From Botrytis cinerea B05.10 (taxonomy: Eukaryota > Ascomycota > Leotiomycetes > Helotiales > Sclerotiniaceae), in the NCBI RefSeq assembly GCF_000143535.2, contig NC_037321.1:1612001-1676000 (forward strand): a stretch of DNA of 64,000 nt, read 5' to 3'. A model generated the notes under the pieces. It ran no database searches. It worked only from the letters and a program-made list of their open reading frames with translations, and was not told the origin of the DNA. Below, in pieces: positions 35,386-47,829 of the stretch. Position 1 is the stretch's first letter; every line of letters begins with the position of its first letter. A program made the translations under genes and the position numbers.

Positions 35386-38018
35386 ATTTGATTTTGTATA
35401 ATCACCTCTTTTGGTTAAGATCATGGGCCTGGCGTTGTATATATGGAAGGAAAAGTCGATTTTTTAATTGTTATATGATTACGAGTAAATGCATTAGATA
35501 CGAGTAGACACTCTTTTATGATTGTAGAAATGGTTTCGATTTGTAATTTTGATGTATATTTATTTGGAGTGATGGGTATATGTATGTACGTGTATGTTCA
35601 TACATATGTGTATATTTGGTTATGTATTTATTTGGGTTGGGTTATGTATGTGTATGTATGTGTGGGATGGTGTATAGCGTATAAGTATATGTATGTATGT
35701 AGTTTATGTATTAATTTAGAGTAATGTTATTATTATTTGTATATTCCAGTATGATTCTTCTCGTCTTCTTCATTCTGTGCTTTGTTTTGGTATGCCTAGC
35801 TAATTGAGGAGTGAAGATAAGGAGGGTTGATGAGATTCATGCTGTACTTTTTCGGTAAACCAGAGTCAAAACCATCGAAGAGTCTAAAATCAAATCACAC
35901 AGTGTGGTATTGGATATCGACGATCATGAAAGTGATTGCACACGCAAGTGAAAAGGGGCTTTTGAGAAATGTATAGAAGTTGGACGTCGGTAGGTGAGTG
36001 TTCGAATTTTCGGTACCGACGAGGACGTTCTAGACACCTGTGAGATTCCCGAAAAGGTTTCATGACGTTGCCTTGAGACGCTCTTCAATATTTCTATGCG
36101 AGTATGGCAATTGAATGGCCTCTCAGACTCGAGTATGTTGGGTTATGGATAAGGGTTGTGGGTATACAATTTATTTCCTACATGGCGAGGTAGCATTGCA
36201 GATGAAAATCTTCGCGATATCTTCGCAATACATCCATCCATCCATTCAATCACCAATCAAAAACACAGACTTATCTTTCCACTCGCTGTAGGATATATAA
36301 ACACGCAAACACATCCCCACAGCTTTTTCTTCCCACATTGATTGACCTCTCTGATTTGCACGGAAATTATATAGGTGCTGGATTGACGTCGTATTGAACG
36401 CCAAGGTTGGCACAGCACATTTATGTCGGTAGACAGGAAGGTTACAACGTGTGGGAACGCCCAAAGTCTTGTTTGGGATACCAAGATGGGAAGGCTGGGT
36501 GGCATTGCTTATTCGCACTGTTTTAGGTGCGAAATATGCCCAGACAGGACGGACCGACTGCTTTACTATGCCACGAGATTGTGAATCTTGTGAGTGTAAC
36601 ATCATTATCTCCTTGAAAGATTGTGGTTTCTTTACCTGCTTGTAGAAGACGCACCAGACTTTTTGGAATATTATTCCATGAAGAAAAGAAATGACTAATG
36701 CACATACATATATAAACGGTGGGACATAGGAGATTTATGAGCGATTTATAAAAATTACTAAGAACCAGAATTAATGAAACGAACTAGAGCGACAGAGCGG
36801 AGAGGAGATACTATATGTGGAAGTCCGCCTACTCTCAACTTACTCTAATAGACTTCAAGGACGAGTAACAACTACCGCATTGGAGATCTTTGTTTATTAA
36901 TCGACAGCGGTGTCAAGTAGTTGTTTCCCGTCCACTCTGTATGAATCCACTTCAATACCTCGGAAAAAGTATTTTACACGACCCCCCCCCCTAACCATAC
37001 CTCAACGCCATGCATCTCCAAATACTCATACTAACATCTATATCCACGACATATGATAACCAATATTATATCCTCAATTGATTCACCAGCAACATGATCT
37101 TTTTTCGAGAATACACAGAGTAGCCATGCAAATCAAGAAAGAACCCCAGAACGATTCCCCCATACCCCAACATTTGTGTATCTCCACAAACCCCAACTTT
37201 CGGTCCAAATGACTACAATGAAAACTTAAAAAGCTAAAATTTCGTGGAGCACCTGGAGAAAATTAACATACAGGCCCGCGCGGATTGCAAACAAACAAGG
37301 GGCCGCGCAACCGTCCACTCGTTCTGACGCCTTCCACTTATTCGTAGCCAACGACTTTCTACATGTTGGTCAAGTGTGGAGAGTCCCAGTCCCCACAATG
37401 TTCACATTCGGAGTCAGGACCGTGAGTAGACCACGAATCGCTCGTGTTACCCATCTCATTTCATCTTAGTATGCAAGGCATACACGGGACGCTGATTATT
37501 GACCTTGTTACATTATCTCATTACATAGGCTCGAGATAGGTATGATTTGGTGCTGCTTTGACATGTCTCGGGGAATTGCTTATCTTTTTGATTTTGGTGG
37601 CAAGTTCCACGAGGTTGGACGATTTTTGCAGTGGAATGGATGTTCGGCACCATGATCGGGATGACGAACAGGGGAAGGTACCTTGGAAGCGGCATGGGAT
37701 TTTAGTGCAAGGCCCCTAACGCCCTTCAATAGAGAAGGTGTGGAGAATGGGGTGGATTAGCTCAATATGGGGAAGATTTTCTCCTATATTTTAAATATGT
37801 ATCCTCGATTCGAGTTGAACCGTTTGTGCTCAAAAACTTCTTCTTTTCTTTCTTCCGTTACGAGTTCCTCTGTTCAAGTACTTTGAAGTCTTGGAGGGGT
37901 AGTTTTACAATCTCAAACTATTTTTGACGTCTGAAAAGACTGAAGTTGGTTTGACGTTGGTTTTGGTACCATTTGGAATTAAACTCCCATAGCAAGTTGT
38001 CTCGAACGAAACTATACA
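35386..38018. other. Intergenic region downstream of URA2 and upstream of the MFS gene
   Basis: This holds 2.6 kb. Starts with TATG/TGTA-rich low complexity (about 35570-35710). The frame at 36246-36605 (minus) has no domain, and no RNA gene was recognised. A C-homopolymer of nine sits near 36984. Confidence 0.5.
35570..35710. repeat. Imperfect (GTAT)n low-complexity tract
   Basis: Interrupted GTAT/GTATGT units just downstream of the URA2 stop codon, probably in or past the 3' UTR. Confidence 0.7.
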
Positions 38019-39774
38019 ATGGCAGTTACAGCAGGCGCCATTGAGCGTAAAGATTCAAACCCTAGTGGTGAATTTTCTGAAACTATCGACCATGCAGCAA
38101 CTCATGCAACTTATATTGAAGCCAATGGGTTATCTGAAGAACATAGACAGTATCTTCTTGCACGACATGGAACTCTTGATTTAGATCCTTTGCCCGGACC
38201 TAGCGAAGCTGATCCATACAATTGGAAAAACTCAAAGGTACCTATCGAATCTATCTAATCTATCTCTCAAACTTAGCTAATAAAAAGTATAGAAAGTTAC
38301 AAATCTTGTACTTGTGGCACTCCATGCATGTATGTCAACATTTACAGCCGCAGCCATTATTCCAGCCTACGAAAGTATCGCAGAAGAACTAGGTGTATCA
38401 CTTCAACAAGCTTCATATCTTACCTCACTTCAAATTGCCATCTTGGGAGGAGCTCCCCTGCTATGGAAACCTCTATCCAACACTTTCGGACGAAGACCTC
38501 TATTTCTTATATCACTTATCATTAGCTTGGTTGGAAACATAGGATGTGCTAAAGCTCCCACTTATGCTACCATGGCACTTTGCCGTGCTATTGTTGCATT
38601 CTTCATTTGTCCCGCTGGAGCAATTGGTAGTGCCGTGGTCACAGAATCATTCTTTAAGAAAGATCGAGCTCGTTACATGGGAATCTGGACACTGATGGTA
38701 ACAATCGGAGTTCCATTTTCTCCCTTCGTCATGGGATTCGTCGCCAACAACGTAGGATGGAGATGGATTTATTGGATCTTGGCAATCATGAACGGAGTTC
38801 AATTCATCGCCTATGTTTTCCTGGGTCCAGAAACCAGATATCTTCGTCATGGAGTCCAACATTCTAAATCTTCCTTCAAGGAAGAATACCTCACTTTCCA
38901 TCGAATCGATCCTTCACCGCTTCGTATCTACGATTTCGTCCACCCTCTCACTCTCTTCGCAAAACCATGTATTGTCATTCCAGCAGTTGCATACGCCATG
39001 ACCTTCCTCTTCGGCTCCGTTCTCATCACCGTCGAACTCCCTCAACTCTTTGCCGAAAAATTCGGTTTCAACGCCCAACAACTCGGCTACCAATTTCTCG
39101 CTCTCATCATCGGATCCGTCATCGGCGAACAACTAGGAGGTAATCTCTCCGATTTCTGGATGAATCGCAAGGCTCGCAAAACGGGTATCCAGCCCGCTCC
39201 CGAACATCGTCTATGGTTAAGTTACGCCGGATTCATCCTCACCATTGTCGGAGCCGTAGTCTTCCTCGTCCGAACAGAACAGGCAAAGGAAATGCATTGG
39301 AATATTACACCGGTGATTGGAATTGCCATTGCGGGCGTGGGAAATCAAATTGTCACAACAGTTTTGATTACTTATGCGGTAGATTCGCATCTAGAGGAAT
39401 CGGCAAGCATTGGAGTTTTCATCACGTTTGTCAGACAGATTTGGGGATTTATTGGTCCTTTTTGGTATGTTTTTTTTTTCTTTTCTCTTTTCCCCCATCG
39501 AGATTTTTTTAGAGAATGTCCCAACTAATATAATAATAGGTTCCCATCCATGTTCACGAATCTCGGCCTCTCGAAAAGTGCAGCCGTGGCAGCGGCTCTG
39601 CTTATCGGTGTCAGCATTATCCCCACGCTCATCGTACAATTTATGGGGAAGCGATGGAGACCATCGCGACCAGCGGATTTGGCGGGAAGGGTTGAGGATC
39701 GCGAACGAGGGGTGATGGGTGCGGATGTGGATGCGAATGAGAGTGTGAGTGGGAATGGAGAGATGGCGAAATAA
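38019..39774 (+). CDS. MFS transporter, DHA1 (drug:H+ antiporter, HOL1-like) type
   Basis: Predicted 12-helix plasma-membrane exporter of 541 residues. Exons: 38019-38237, 38293-39464, 39540-39774. The N-terminal cytosolic part ends with PLPGPSEADPYNWKNSKK, the usual lead-in to the first helix in this family. Visible features: LLWKPLSNTFGRRPLFL (MFS loop 2-3 motif with GRRP), LCRAIVAFF, GWRWIYWILAIMNG, the FLGPETRYLR end of the first half, and a second half from YAMTFLFGSVLI. The last exon supplies the final helix and a charged tail. Intron 2 has a poly-T start and TAATAG acceptor, and the codons join as FIGPFW|FPSMFTNLG. No lesion. Substrate unknown; family members export polyamines, drugs or small metabolites. 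Its neighbour is a flavin monooxygenase about 1.8 kb downstream. Confidence 0.93.
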
Positions 39775-40106
39775 ATGATTTATGACTTGTATATTTATGT
39801 TTATGTTTGTGTCTATTTTTTTGCAGAAGAATAAATAAATGAATGAATGAATGAATGGAGATGCTTATTCTATGTGTATGTGTTGAGAATTGTGGGAGAT
39901 GAGGGATGGAATGGATTGAACTGGGTATGAAATCCACGAGTGTGAATATTCTGGACATGTATATTAATACTAATAATACCAACATTAATATCTATCTCTC
40001 TCGCACAAAATCCTCACCTCGCCTCCTTACCTCCTCACTTCTTTACTTTTTTACTTTTCTACTTTTTGATTTCAACCCTAGAAGTCTTTAATTTTTATTC
40101 TCATGA

Positions 40107-40131
40107 AATATAATATAATATAATATAATAT
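40107..40131. repeat. (AATAT)n microsatellite
   Basis: Five units of a pentanucleotide in a low-complexity intergenic stretch. Confidence 0.8.
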
Positions 40132-40719
40132 GAGTGTGTAGATAGACAAATAGATAAATAGATCGACAATAAATATGAAAAAAAAATAAAAAAATAAAAA
40201 AATAAGTATCAGAATCTCAGAATATCAAGATAGTCTTCATGGACCTCACACTCATTCGCATTCTTTCTTTCCTTTTACTTCTTCATCCATCCCCTTTTCA
40301 TCTCTATACATTTTACATTTCGTTTATTCTCTCATTTTCCATCATCTCGTTTTTATATTTATTGTGGAAATCGTTTTCATTCATTCATTCATTCATAAAT
40401 ATCATATTATATTATATTACATTATACAATATTCTATATAAGTTATCTATTAGTTATCTATTATTTAATTCCTCCTTTCTCCTTTCTCCTTCCTACCCCC
40501 TATAATCTATTACCTAACACCCATCTCTCGAAACTCAAACTCAAACTCAAACTCAGATTCTCATACAGATATCTTTTTATTTTACTCCATCATATTCTCT
40601 TCTACCCTCCCCTATAATAATAAATACATGCATAGACAAACCCCCCCCAGATTTCAAATCACCATTCTAAATCTAATTCCAAATCCCCCAAATCAAATCG
40701 AAATACATACGTACATACC

Positions 40720-40778
40720 CAATCATCTATCTATCTATCTATCCATCCATCCATCCATCCATCCATCCATCCATCCAA
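40720..40778. repeat. (ATCT)n-(ATCC)n compound microsatellite
   Basis: A run of ATCT units passing directly into about nine ATCC units. Confidence 0.9.
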
Positions 40779-41570
40779 CTATATAACTATATACCTTCCT
40801 ATCCACCTAGTGAGTCAGTATAATAATATACTAATCTTATAAATAACTAACCCAATCCAATCCAATGCACACACACAAACACAAACACATATGCTTACGC
40901 GTTAAAGTACAAGATGTGAGACATAAGACATAAGACACGAGACACGAGATGCAGGATATAGGAGAAAGTAAAAGATCTATAAATAAACAACTACACAAAG
41001 GAAAAAGTGAAAAAAGAAGTAAAGTTTAAATAAATACAAGGGATGGATGAAATGGATGAGATGAGATGGGATGAGATAGGATAGGATAGATGAGTGATAA
41101 GTACTGAGTAATGATCTATTTTATTAGATCAGATTGGACTAAGTTAAGTTGAGTTGAGTTGAATTGGGTTATTTGATCTATGTGTGTGTGAATGTTGAAT
41201 TTTGATAAATACTTATTAGAAGTTGGTGTGTTGGTTGGAAGTTTGTGTACTATATATACATATATATATATACTACGTAAAGAATGAGATGAGATGCGGT
41301 GAGATGAATAGTAGTAAAGTCAAATATATCAAGGTTATAATATAACTAACTGTAAGATTGATATATTTAACAATGTTTGGATTTATATCTAATGAGAGAT
41401 AGCAAAGATACTAACCCGTTTTCAACAATCCAAATACCTCCAACATCTCCATACAAATGTACCAATCAGGCAAATCCACCTACGAAACTATACCTCTGTT
41501 ATGATCCCCACAAGCCAGATACCACCATTCCCACATCCCCTCTCCCTGCTAAACACTAAACAACACCCCC

Positions 41571-43357
41571 TCAAACCTCTCTCTCCACCTCCTCCCAAAA
41601 CTCTCCAAACCTCTCCCTCGCAATCCCCACACAATCAACTCCATAAACCATCTTCTGCACCTCAGCATCCGCCCACTTATCCGGGACATCTTTCGACCTC
41701 CCCTCCCTCAAATCCCTAAACATTCGATCCCTCTCCTCCTTCATCTTTCCCTCTCCCAAATGCAGACTCCTCGCGCTGGCCGCCGCCAACTCCACAATCT
41801 TCTCCGCTCTCTCTTTCCGAATCTTCTCATACACCCTCAACGCTCTATTCACACTCTCCCTCGTTGCATCCTTCAATTTCCCCAAACAAACAGCCACCAC
41901 CGCACCATCTTCCACCGCCTGTGCAGCCCCCTGCGCTAAATGCGGAAGCGTAGGATGACACGCATCACCCACCAATGCCATGTTACCCCAAACCCACGTC
42001 GGCAACGGAGCATGCAGACGTAATTTCCACTCGCAGACTTCACCATCAGGGACCAGATTCAACATGCGCCGAACTTTAGGATTGAAATCTTCAAAGACTT
42101 GTAACATGGTGGTTTTGGATCCTTTGGTGGTGTAGGTTTCCGAGGGGGAAATGGCGAAATTGATATCGGGTTGCGTGGTGGAGATGTTGTAGATGCGTTT
42201 GGAGGAGATGGGGTAGGCGATTATGTGGCGACGTTCGCCAATCCAACGGGAGACGCCGGATGTGTTGATTAATCTAGGAGGTGGTGAGTAGATGATGGAC
42301 AAGATGGATGATTCTGGGCAGTAACAAATCAATGCGAGAATTTTAGGAAACGATATGAGAAAAGACAACAGAAGGGGAAGAAGTCATGTTTCGGATGATA
42401 TCCAGACATCACCCCGAGTCATCTTAACCATTGAGTTATCCCAACTCAACAAATAGGGAAAAAATGACTAAAATAGTCCAAAGAGAAGAAGACAAAAGAA
42501 CTCCAAAAACAAAATAAACTTACTCCAAAAGTTCCGGATCATCCTCCATCTGTTCTCTCGTGAGTAAAATCCTATAAGCCGCCTGGTCCGAATCCACCAC
42601 TTTAGCATCTACCCCCAAATCCCTCAACATCTTCTCCCTAATCCTCGATTTAATCCCATCACAAGCCAGCAAAATATCACATTCCACTCTTTTCTTTTCT
42701 CCCCCTCTCGAAGAAATCGTAAACGAGGGTCTCGGGGAAAAATCATGCACTTCATGAACACTAGTTCCGAAGTGAAATTTCAAGTCCGGATACTGTTTAC
42801 ATCCATTATAAAGACCCTGAGTAAGAGAATGTCGATGGCCAACCATATGCGGATACCCATATTCTTCTTGAATATATCCTAATTGAACCGAACCCAATTC
42901 TTCATCCGTTGACCCTTCTACGATTCCCTCTCATTAGTAAACTCCAAACCCATCCTAGGCAAAAAGCAAAAAAAAAAAAAACCCCCCCAAACCAACTAAC
43001 CTCTAATACTCGTTCTCTTCAATTCCACCGCCTCCCTTTCAATATCCTTCCAAACCCCCAACCCATCCAAAATCCTCGACATATTAGGCGCGAGTTGAAT
43101 TCCCGCCCCCACAAAACCCAGATCCGAAGCCGTCTCAAAGACTTCCACATTTTTAAATCCTTCTTTTTTCAAAGCCAACGCGGATGTCAGACCTGCCATT
43201 CCTACAATGCATATTGAATAAGCTTTCCATATGACGAAAGCAGTGTAACGACACCTTGAAACCATGCACGAAGCGAATGAAAATTGACAGAGAGATAAAT
43301 AATACACATACCTGCACCGATAATGCATATCTTCAAATGTTGCTTCGGGTCGTCCAT
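41571..43357 (-). CDS. FAD-dependent monooxygenase (salicylate hydroxylase-like)
   Basis: Class A flavoprotein monooxygenase; the family hydroxylates aromatic rings with NAD(P)H and oxygen. Exons: 43357-43312, 43201-43001, 42917-42524, 42273-41571, giving 447 residues. The Rossmann GxGxxG is split by the first intron (IIGA|GMAGLTSALALKKEG) and is restored only by splicing. Other features: GAGIQLAPNMSRIL, LLACDGIKSRIR (DG motif), SRWIGERRHIIAYPI, and the second FAD motif ALVGDACHPTLPHLAQGAAQ. Intron 3 is unusually long for this window (250 nt) and cleanly joins DPELLE to LINTSGV. The C-terminus ends EEVEREV. Cytosolic by absence of signals. Substrate not deducible. It sits between an MFS exporter and a C2H2 regulator. 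Confidence 0.93.
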
Positions 43358-44562
43358 CTTTGTATGTGTAAAGTTGACAAGAAGAATCTTTTCTAAATTC
43401 CGCTTTTGGTTGTATAAGTCTCACTCTCGACAGACCATAAAGATACCTAGATGCTCCAATATTTCCTCAAACTAGTCACAAAGCTTCAGGAAAGGTATCA
43501 AAATATACAAAATGATCATCAAGCAAAAAAGAATATCTCAATATCTCAATACAACAACAATAACATTCAAGAACCCAATCCGATCCACGCGCCGATATCG
43601 TCTTGATTCACGCGATTCTTCTCCCGTTTCGATATCCCGAAGTTTCGCAAGACCCAACCAAGATCGTATGATCTGATAGTACGCACGTAGTACATCCCCG
43701 CTGAATAATCAAGATCCATTCATCGAGATTACATAGGTAAGGCTGATATGTCACCTTCCCCTTCCTCTCCCTCTCCCTCTCCCTCTCCCTCTCCCTCAAA
43801 CACCAAGTACTACAATATCCATACTTTCCCTAGCAGCCTTGTCAAGTGAGGGGAAATGCGTGTCTGAAAAAGTATAAAGTAATAAGTAATGGGATGCTCA
43901 TGCAAATCCGTAAAAATAGGTCTGAGCCGCCAATGATGATAGGTTGGACAGAAATGGGAACAATCTAGATTCCTTATGGAAATAGATCTTGAGAGAACGA
44001 AGGAAGGTGTCATGATTTGTGGAGAAGGAGGGGTAAGAATATCACGGGACTAGATCTTTCTGCTGATTTATCATCATTGCTTCTGTCGCCAAGTTCCGTT
44101 CATTCATTGAGGGGCACTAAATAAGCGAGTGGAGCACTAATACGCTTTGGATTTAAAACGCCGCTATATGGTTACCCTTGCGCGCCATGACAATTCTTCA
44201 TTATTCAAGTGTGGGGATTTGAAGTAAAAACGTTTGATCGTCCAACTTTTGTAGAAGGTAGATAGATACAGTAAATGCTGTCTATGATGGATGTGACGAG
44301 GTTTATCCTCGATATACAAGCAACAGTATGATTTATTTCTTGAGATTGACAATGATGAAAACTACTCCGCATATTATAACTCATTACGCCGACTGAAACT
44401 AAAAGTGGTCATGTACACCAACATTCCATCAAGGACTAACCTCCGAGTGCCTCCCATCCAAACCCATTTTGCATCAAACGCAAGTCTGATTAATCACATA
44501 ACGCCCTGCTCCGCACATTTCCATAAATCATAAATCATTTATACACATACCCATATCCTAAC
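43358..44562. other. Intergenic region between monooxygenase and C2H2 regulator
   Basis: This holds 1.2 kb of promoter DNA for the monooxygenase and 3' flank of the regulator. Contains a CTCCCT microsatellite at 43757-43797; nothing else recognised. Confidence 0.5.
43757..43797. repeat. (CTCCCT)n microsatellite
   Basis: About six hexanucleotide units, located roughly 400 bp upstream of the monooxygenase start codon. Confidence 0.85.
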
Positions 44563-46958
44563 TCAATGGCAAAGTGTATTCCATTGATCCAAGATATCCT
44601 CCATATCGAATGCAATGCCCCATTGTGAACACAAGCATTTAAATAGCTTCTGCATAGAATTGAGTTCGTAAAGAAGATTTTTCGTTGTCCCCATTGCCCT
44701 AAAAAATGAGTTTTCCCCTCGAAGATATAATGCTGTTTCTGATTGATTCGTACATCCTGGTTGAGTTGAAGAAGTTCCAGGTTCGTTGGTCGCCAAAACA
44801 GTTTGCCAGTCCACAATATTTGGTACATTGACTGCACCCTGGCCAGCCAGTGAAAATACACAATAGACTGTTGCTGAAGCAAATAACGAACTTGGAATAT
44901 GTATGACATGTGCTCTACCTCTTGGTAATTGTTCTACAATTTCCTGGATTGCAATGGCGTGTAAGAGAGCTTTCCGTGCTTCTTCCGTACTGGCCCAACT
45001 TATCAAATCTTGTTCCGGTTTCATGATATTCTTTCCACCACAAACATGTTGAACGATACCATAACGAGAACAAATAGATCTGCAAAGTAATGATGAATCT
45101 TTACAAGCATCTAGGCAAATAGTATGCCACCTTAGTAGAAGTTCAAGTCGTTCGGAATGTGAAAGATTTGGGCTCATTGATATAGCTTCAAATGAGTGAC
45201 TCAGAGCTTTTCGTAATTCGAATTTTGTAGGTACCCCGACTGTAGAAAGATCATCGGAATCGCAATCTGAAACCAAGGATTGAAGGCCTTCTAGAATGAC
45301 TCGAAGAGAAAATGCCGAGAAGGCATGAAAACTAGTAAGAGGTTGACTAGCCGGAGCAAACAATGATCGTATAATACTTCGAAAAGAATATTGTAAGGGT
45401 TCTTGAGATCTCATGTGATTAAGCCACTCATTTGCAGTAGTAGCTTCGAATGCTGTTTCACTACTAGGTAAACCCAATTGATTGGCAGCATGTCGAACTG
45501 ATGGTGTTTCCCCAGACATTCGGGATATTAAGCCGTCCAATACGTAATGACCTAATAACGCACGTTGTTGAATTTCTTTGGCTGCCCAAACTTTCCAAGC
45601 TCTATTCTTTTCTTCGTCGGTAGAATTTTGGTTTGGTAAGTTGCTCCTTGAATATGGCTCGCTATCAGATAATGCGCATTGTCTTGCCCAAAAAAATCCC
45701 AGAGCATGGAATGCTTGACTTGTAGTGCGAATAACTCGATTTCTTGAAAGGGCGCCGTAGATTTGAGCAAGTAGAGCCGTGACCACTAATTGTACTCCCT
45801 GACAACTATCGTACGGACCTTGATGAGTGATTAATGTTTCCCAAGATGTTGCAACGGCTACATGGGCAAGCCTCCATAAAGCTTCGCCTTTCGCAACTGA
45901 ATCTTTGGGCCCAAGATATAAAGAACCGATAGCCATGGCATTGAGAAGTAAAGGTTGAGTGCATTCTCGAAAGACGAATGTTGATCGATGTAATACTGGA
46001 AATGTAGGTATGAATCTTACAAAAAACATATGTAAACATTCATCCAGGAAAACTGACGTAAGAGACGTAGCTTCAACAGCAGCCGTAACAGTTGATGACT
46101 GTATATTTTAATGAGTATGTAATTTATTTAGAGAGGCAGGAAAACTTACCAGACTAGTGACCATCTCACTAACATTATGCACCGCTTGATGACTTTCTCC
46201 CACCGGAATTGACCCAATCGAGCCCTTCTCCTGAAATGGACCTGGTATACCAAAACTACCGTTATTTATGTGTGATCGAGTTGTAATAGGTACAGGTAAT
46301 ATTCCAATTGGCATTTGCCAAGAATTCGTTGGATCGGAAGACATCAAAGTTTCGAACAGATCTTCCGAATCTGGCCATATCAATTCAAAATCGAGATCTT
46401 CGGTCGAAGAAGGTGTATTTCCAATGATAGAATGGCCAGTACCTCTATCCTCCATATTTCCTTGTTGTGTTCGTGGTGTCTCAACTTGTAAGTTTGAATC
46501 CATCGCGGGTAACATATTTGTCGGTATGCTTGATTGCGAAACCAAACTCGAAGGTGGTGAAGGATAATTGGGATAATTGCTTTCTCTCCGAGTATGTAAT
46601 CTTTCATGGCGAGCAAGGGAATCTTGTCTTGCAAATGGTCGTCTGCATTCTTTGCATACGAAAGGTCGAGATCCAGTATCTTTTTGCATCACTGGATTAG
46701 CTTGCGATTCATGTTGATGAAGAGGCATTCGAATGGGAGAGGGATTTCTTCTTACGACTTCTTTCGTGTCTCTATAATTAATGATTAGTGAGTGTAAGTT
46801 GTACATCTTGAAGATACTGTGGTGCTAACCCTCAAATGCTCGCCTTTGGAGAAACTCTTTTGACAAAATCTACAATCCAAGCCGGTGTATTTTCTCGGTG
46901 TGGGTGCAGAGGTGGGAGTGGGCGTGACTGTTGTCGTGGGTTGCCTTGGAGATTCCAT
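44563..46958 (-). CDS. C2H2 zinc-finger transcription factor with fungal regulatory domain
   Basis: Nuclear regulator of 736 residues. Exons: 46958-46830, 46771-46756 (16 nt), 46679-46150, 46098-44563. The first finger is assembled across three exons: CRFCQKSFSKGEHLR, then RHERS from the micro-exon, then HTGSRPF. The second finger follows at once (CKECRRPFARQDSLARHERLH), giving the tandem pair found in many ascomycete regulators. After a Ser/Pro-rich linker, the fungal-specific domain starts near VFLDECLHMFFVRFIPTFPVLHR and contains LLLNAMAIGSLYLG and RTTSQAFHALGFFWARQ. The start MESPRQPTTTV gives a short Thr/Pro-rich leader. It lies among two flavin monooxygenase genes and may control them, which is inference. 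An alternative ATG inside intron 1 (46806) would give a form lacking finger one. Confidence 0.9.
46756..46771 (-). other. 16-nt micro-exon in the C2H2 regulator
   Basis: Flanked by TATAG on its 5' side and GTAAGA on its 3' side. It encodes RHERS plus the first base of the second finger histidine. The finger pair is intact only when this exon is included; skipping it shifts the frame. Confidence 0.8.
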
Positions 46959-47829
46959 GATGACTGGAATAGGTGTATGATTGATTGTATGATTGATTGT
47001 ATGGTTGAGGTGTTGGCTTTGACTTGCCTCACTTGAGTTGTGAGGTTATCTATCGATCGGATGTTTTTCCGTCGCGATAGGACAATTGACGTGTAAAGAA
47101 GGTAGTATCGAATGGTTAGCTCTCCTGGGAATGGTAGGTGATGCAGCATTAATTAACTACTTAGAAAACACAAGTCCCAACGACGTAAGCCTTCTGGGGT
47201 ACTTGGGGGATTGGGGTATATCTATCTATGCTCAAGGAATTCCAAAATGCATACTCGGACTTCGTACATATTATATTGCCTTGCCTTGCCTTACCTTGCC
47301 TTACCTTGCCTTGCCTCCACCTCTCTCCTGCAAAGAATCCCCGCACGAATTTTCGGCACCGACTAGACAAGACAAGCACAGGGGGCAGTAAGATCGCTTC
47401 GCATTGACCCTGGTGGCCGTTTTGACCAACATGCTGATTCCAGATTGATCATATGTCACTATTTCTCTATTCATGATGATCCCGATTGCCATTTGAATAC
47501 ATCCTCATCTTTCCTCGAGTATGTTAGAACGATCGAATTCCAGACTTGGTTACATACAGTTCATGAACTAGATGTAAATCTCATCCATCGTCCGTCTCTG
47601 TTGTTAGGTGGAAGAAGATTGGGAAAAGCTAGGTCATGTAATTGAAAGTTTGACGAAGAAAAGAAGAGTCCCATTTTGTCATTCCATCTACCAATATTTA
47701 ATTCACAGCCTCAAGAAACGCCTCAAAGATCCCATGCTGCCACATTGAGCCAAAATCCATCCCATCCCTTTCAAATAAACCCTTTCTCTCTCCTCTCCGG
47801 CATTTACCGAAAACATCTACCTACTCAAT
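46959..47829. other. Intergenic region upstream of the C2H2 regulator
   Basis: This holds 0.9 kb; contains a (CCTTG/CCTTA)n microsatellite at 47277-47316. No gene recognised. Confidence 0.5.
47277..47316. repeat. (CCTTG)n microsatellite
   Basis: About eight pentanucleotide units with scattered G-to-A variants. Confidence 0.85.

Larger units (their letters stand above)
39775..41570. other. Low-complexity convergent intergenic region
   Basis: This holds 1.8 kb dominated by microsatellites and A/T tracts: AATG units near 39836, AATAT units near 40107, A-runs broken by T near 40178, CTCAAA units near 40535, ATCT/ATCC units near 40720, and GA-rich text near 41050. No gene is supportable. The frame at 40239-40505 is hydrophobic by composition only. 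Confidence 0.7.

Noticed and set aside
36246..36605. 119-codon minus frame downstream of URA2
   Set aside because: No motif, no splice partner, start context poor; treated as chance.
40700..40780. Possible CRISPR-like or satellite array
   Set aside because: Simple tetranucleotide microsatellite without spacers, in a eukaryotic genome.
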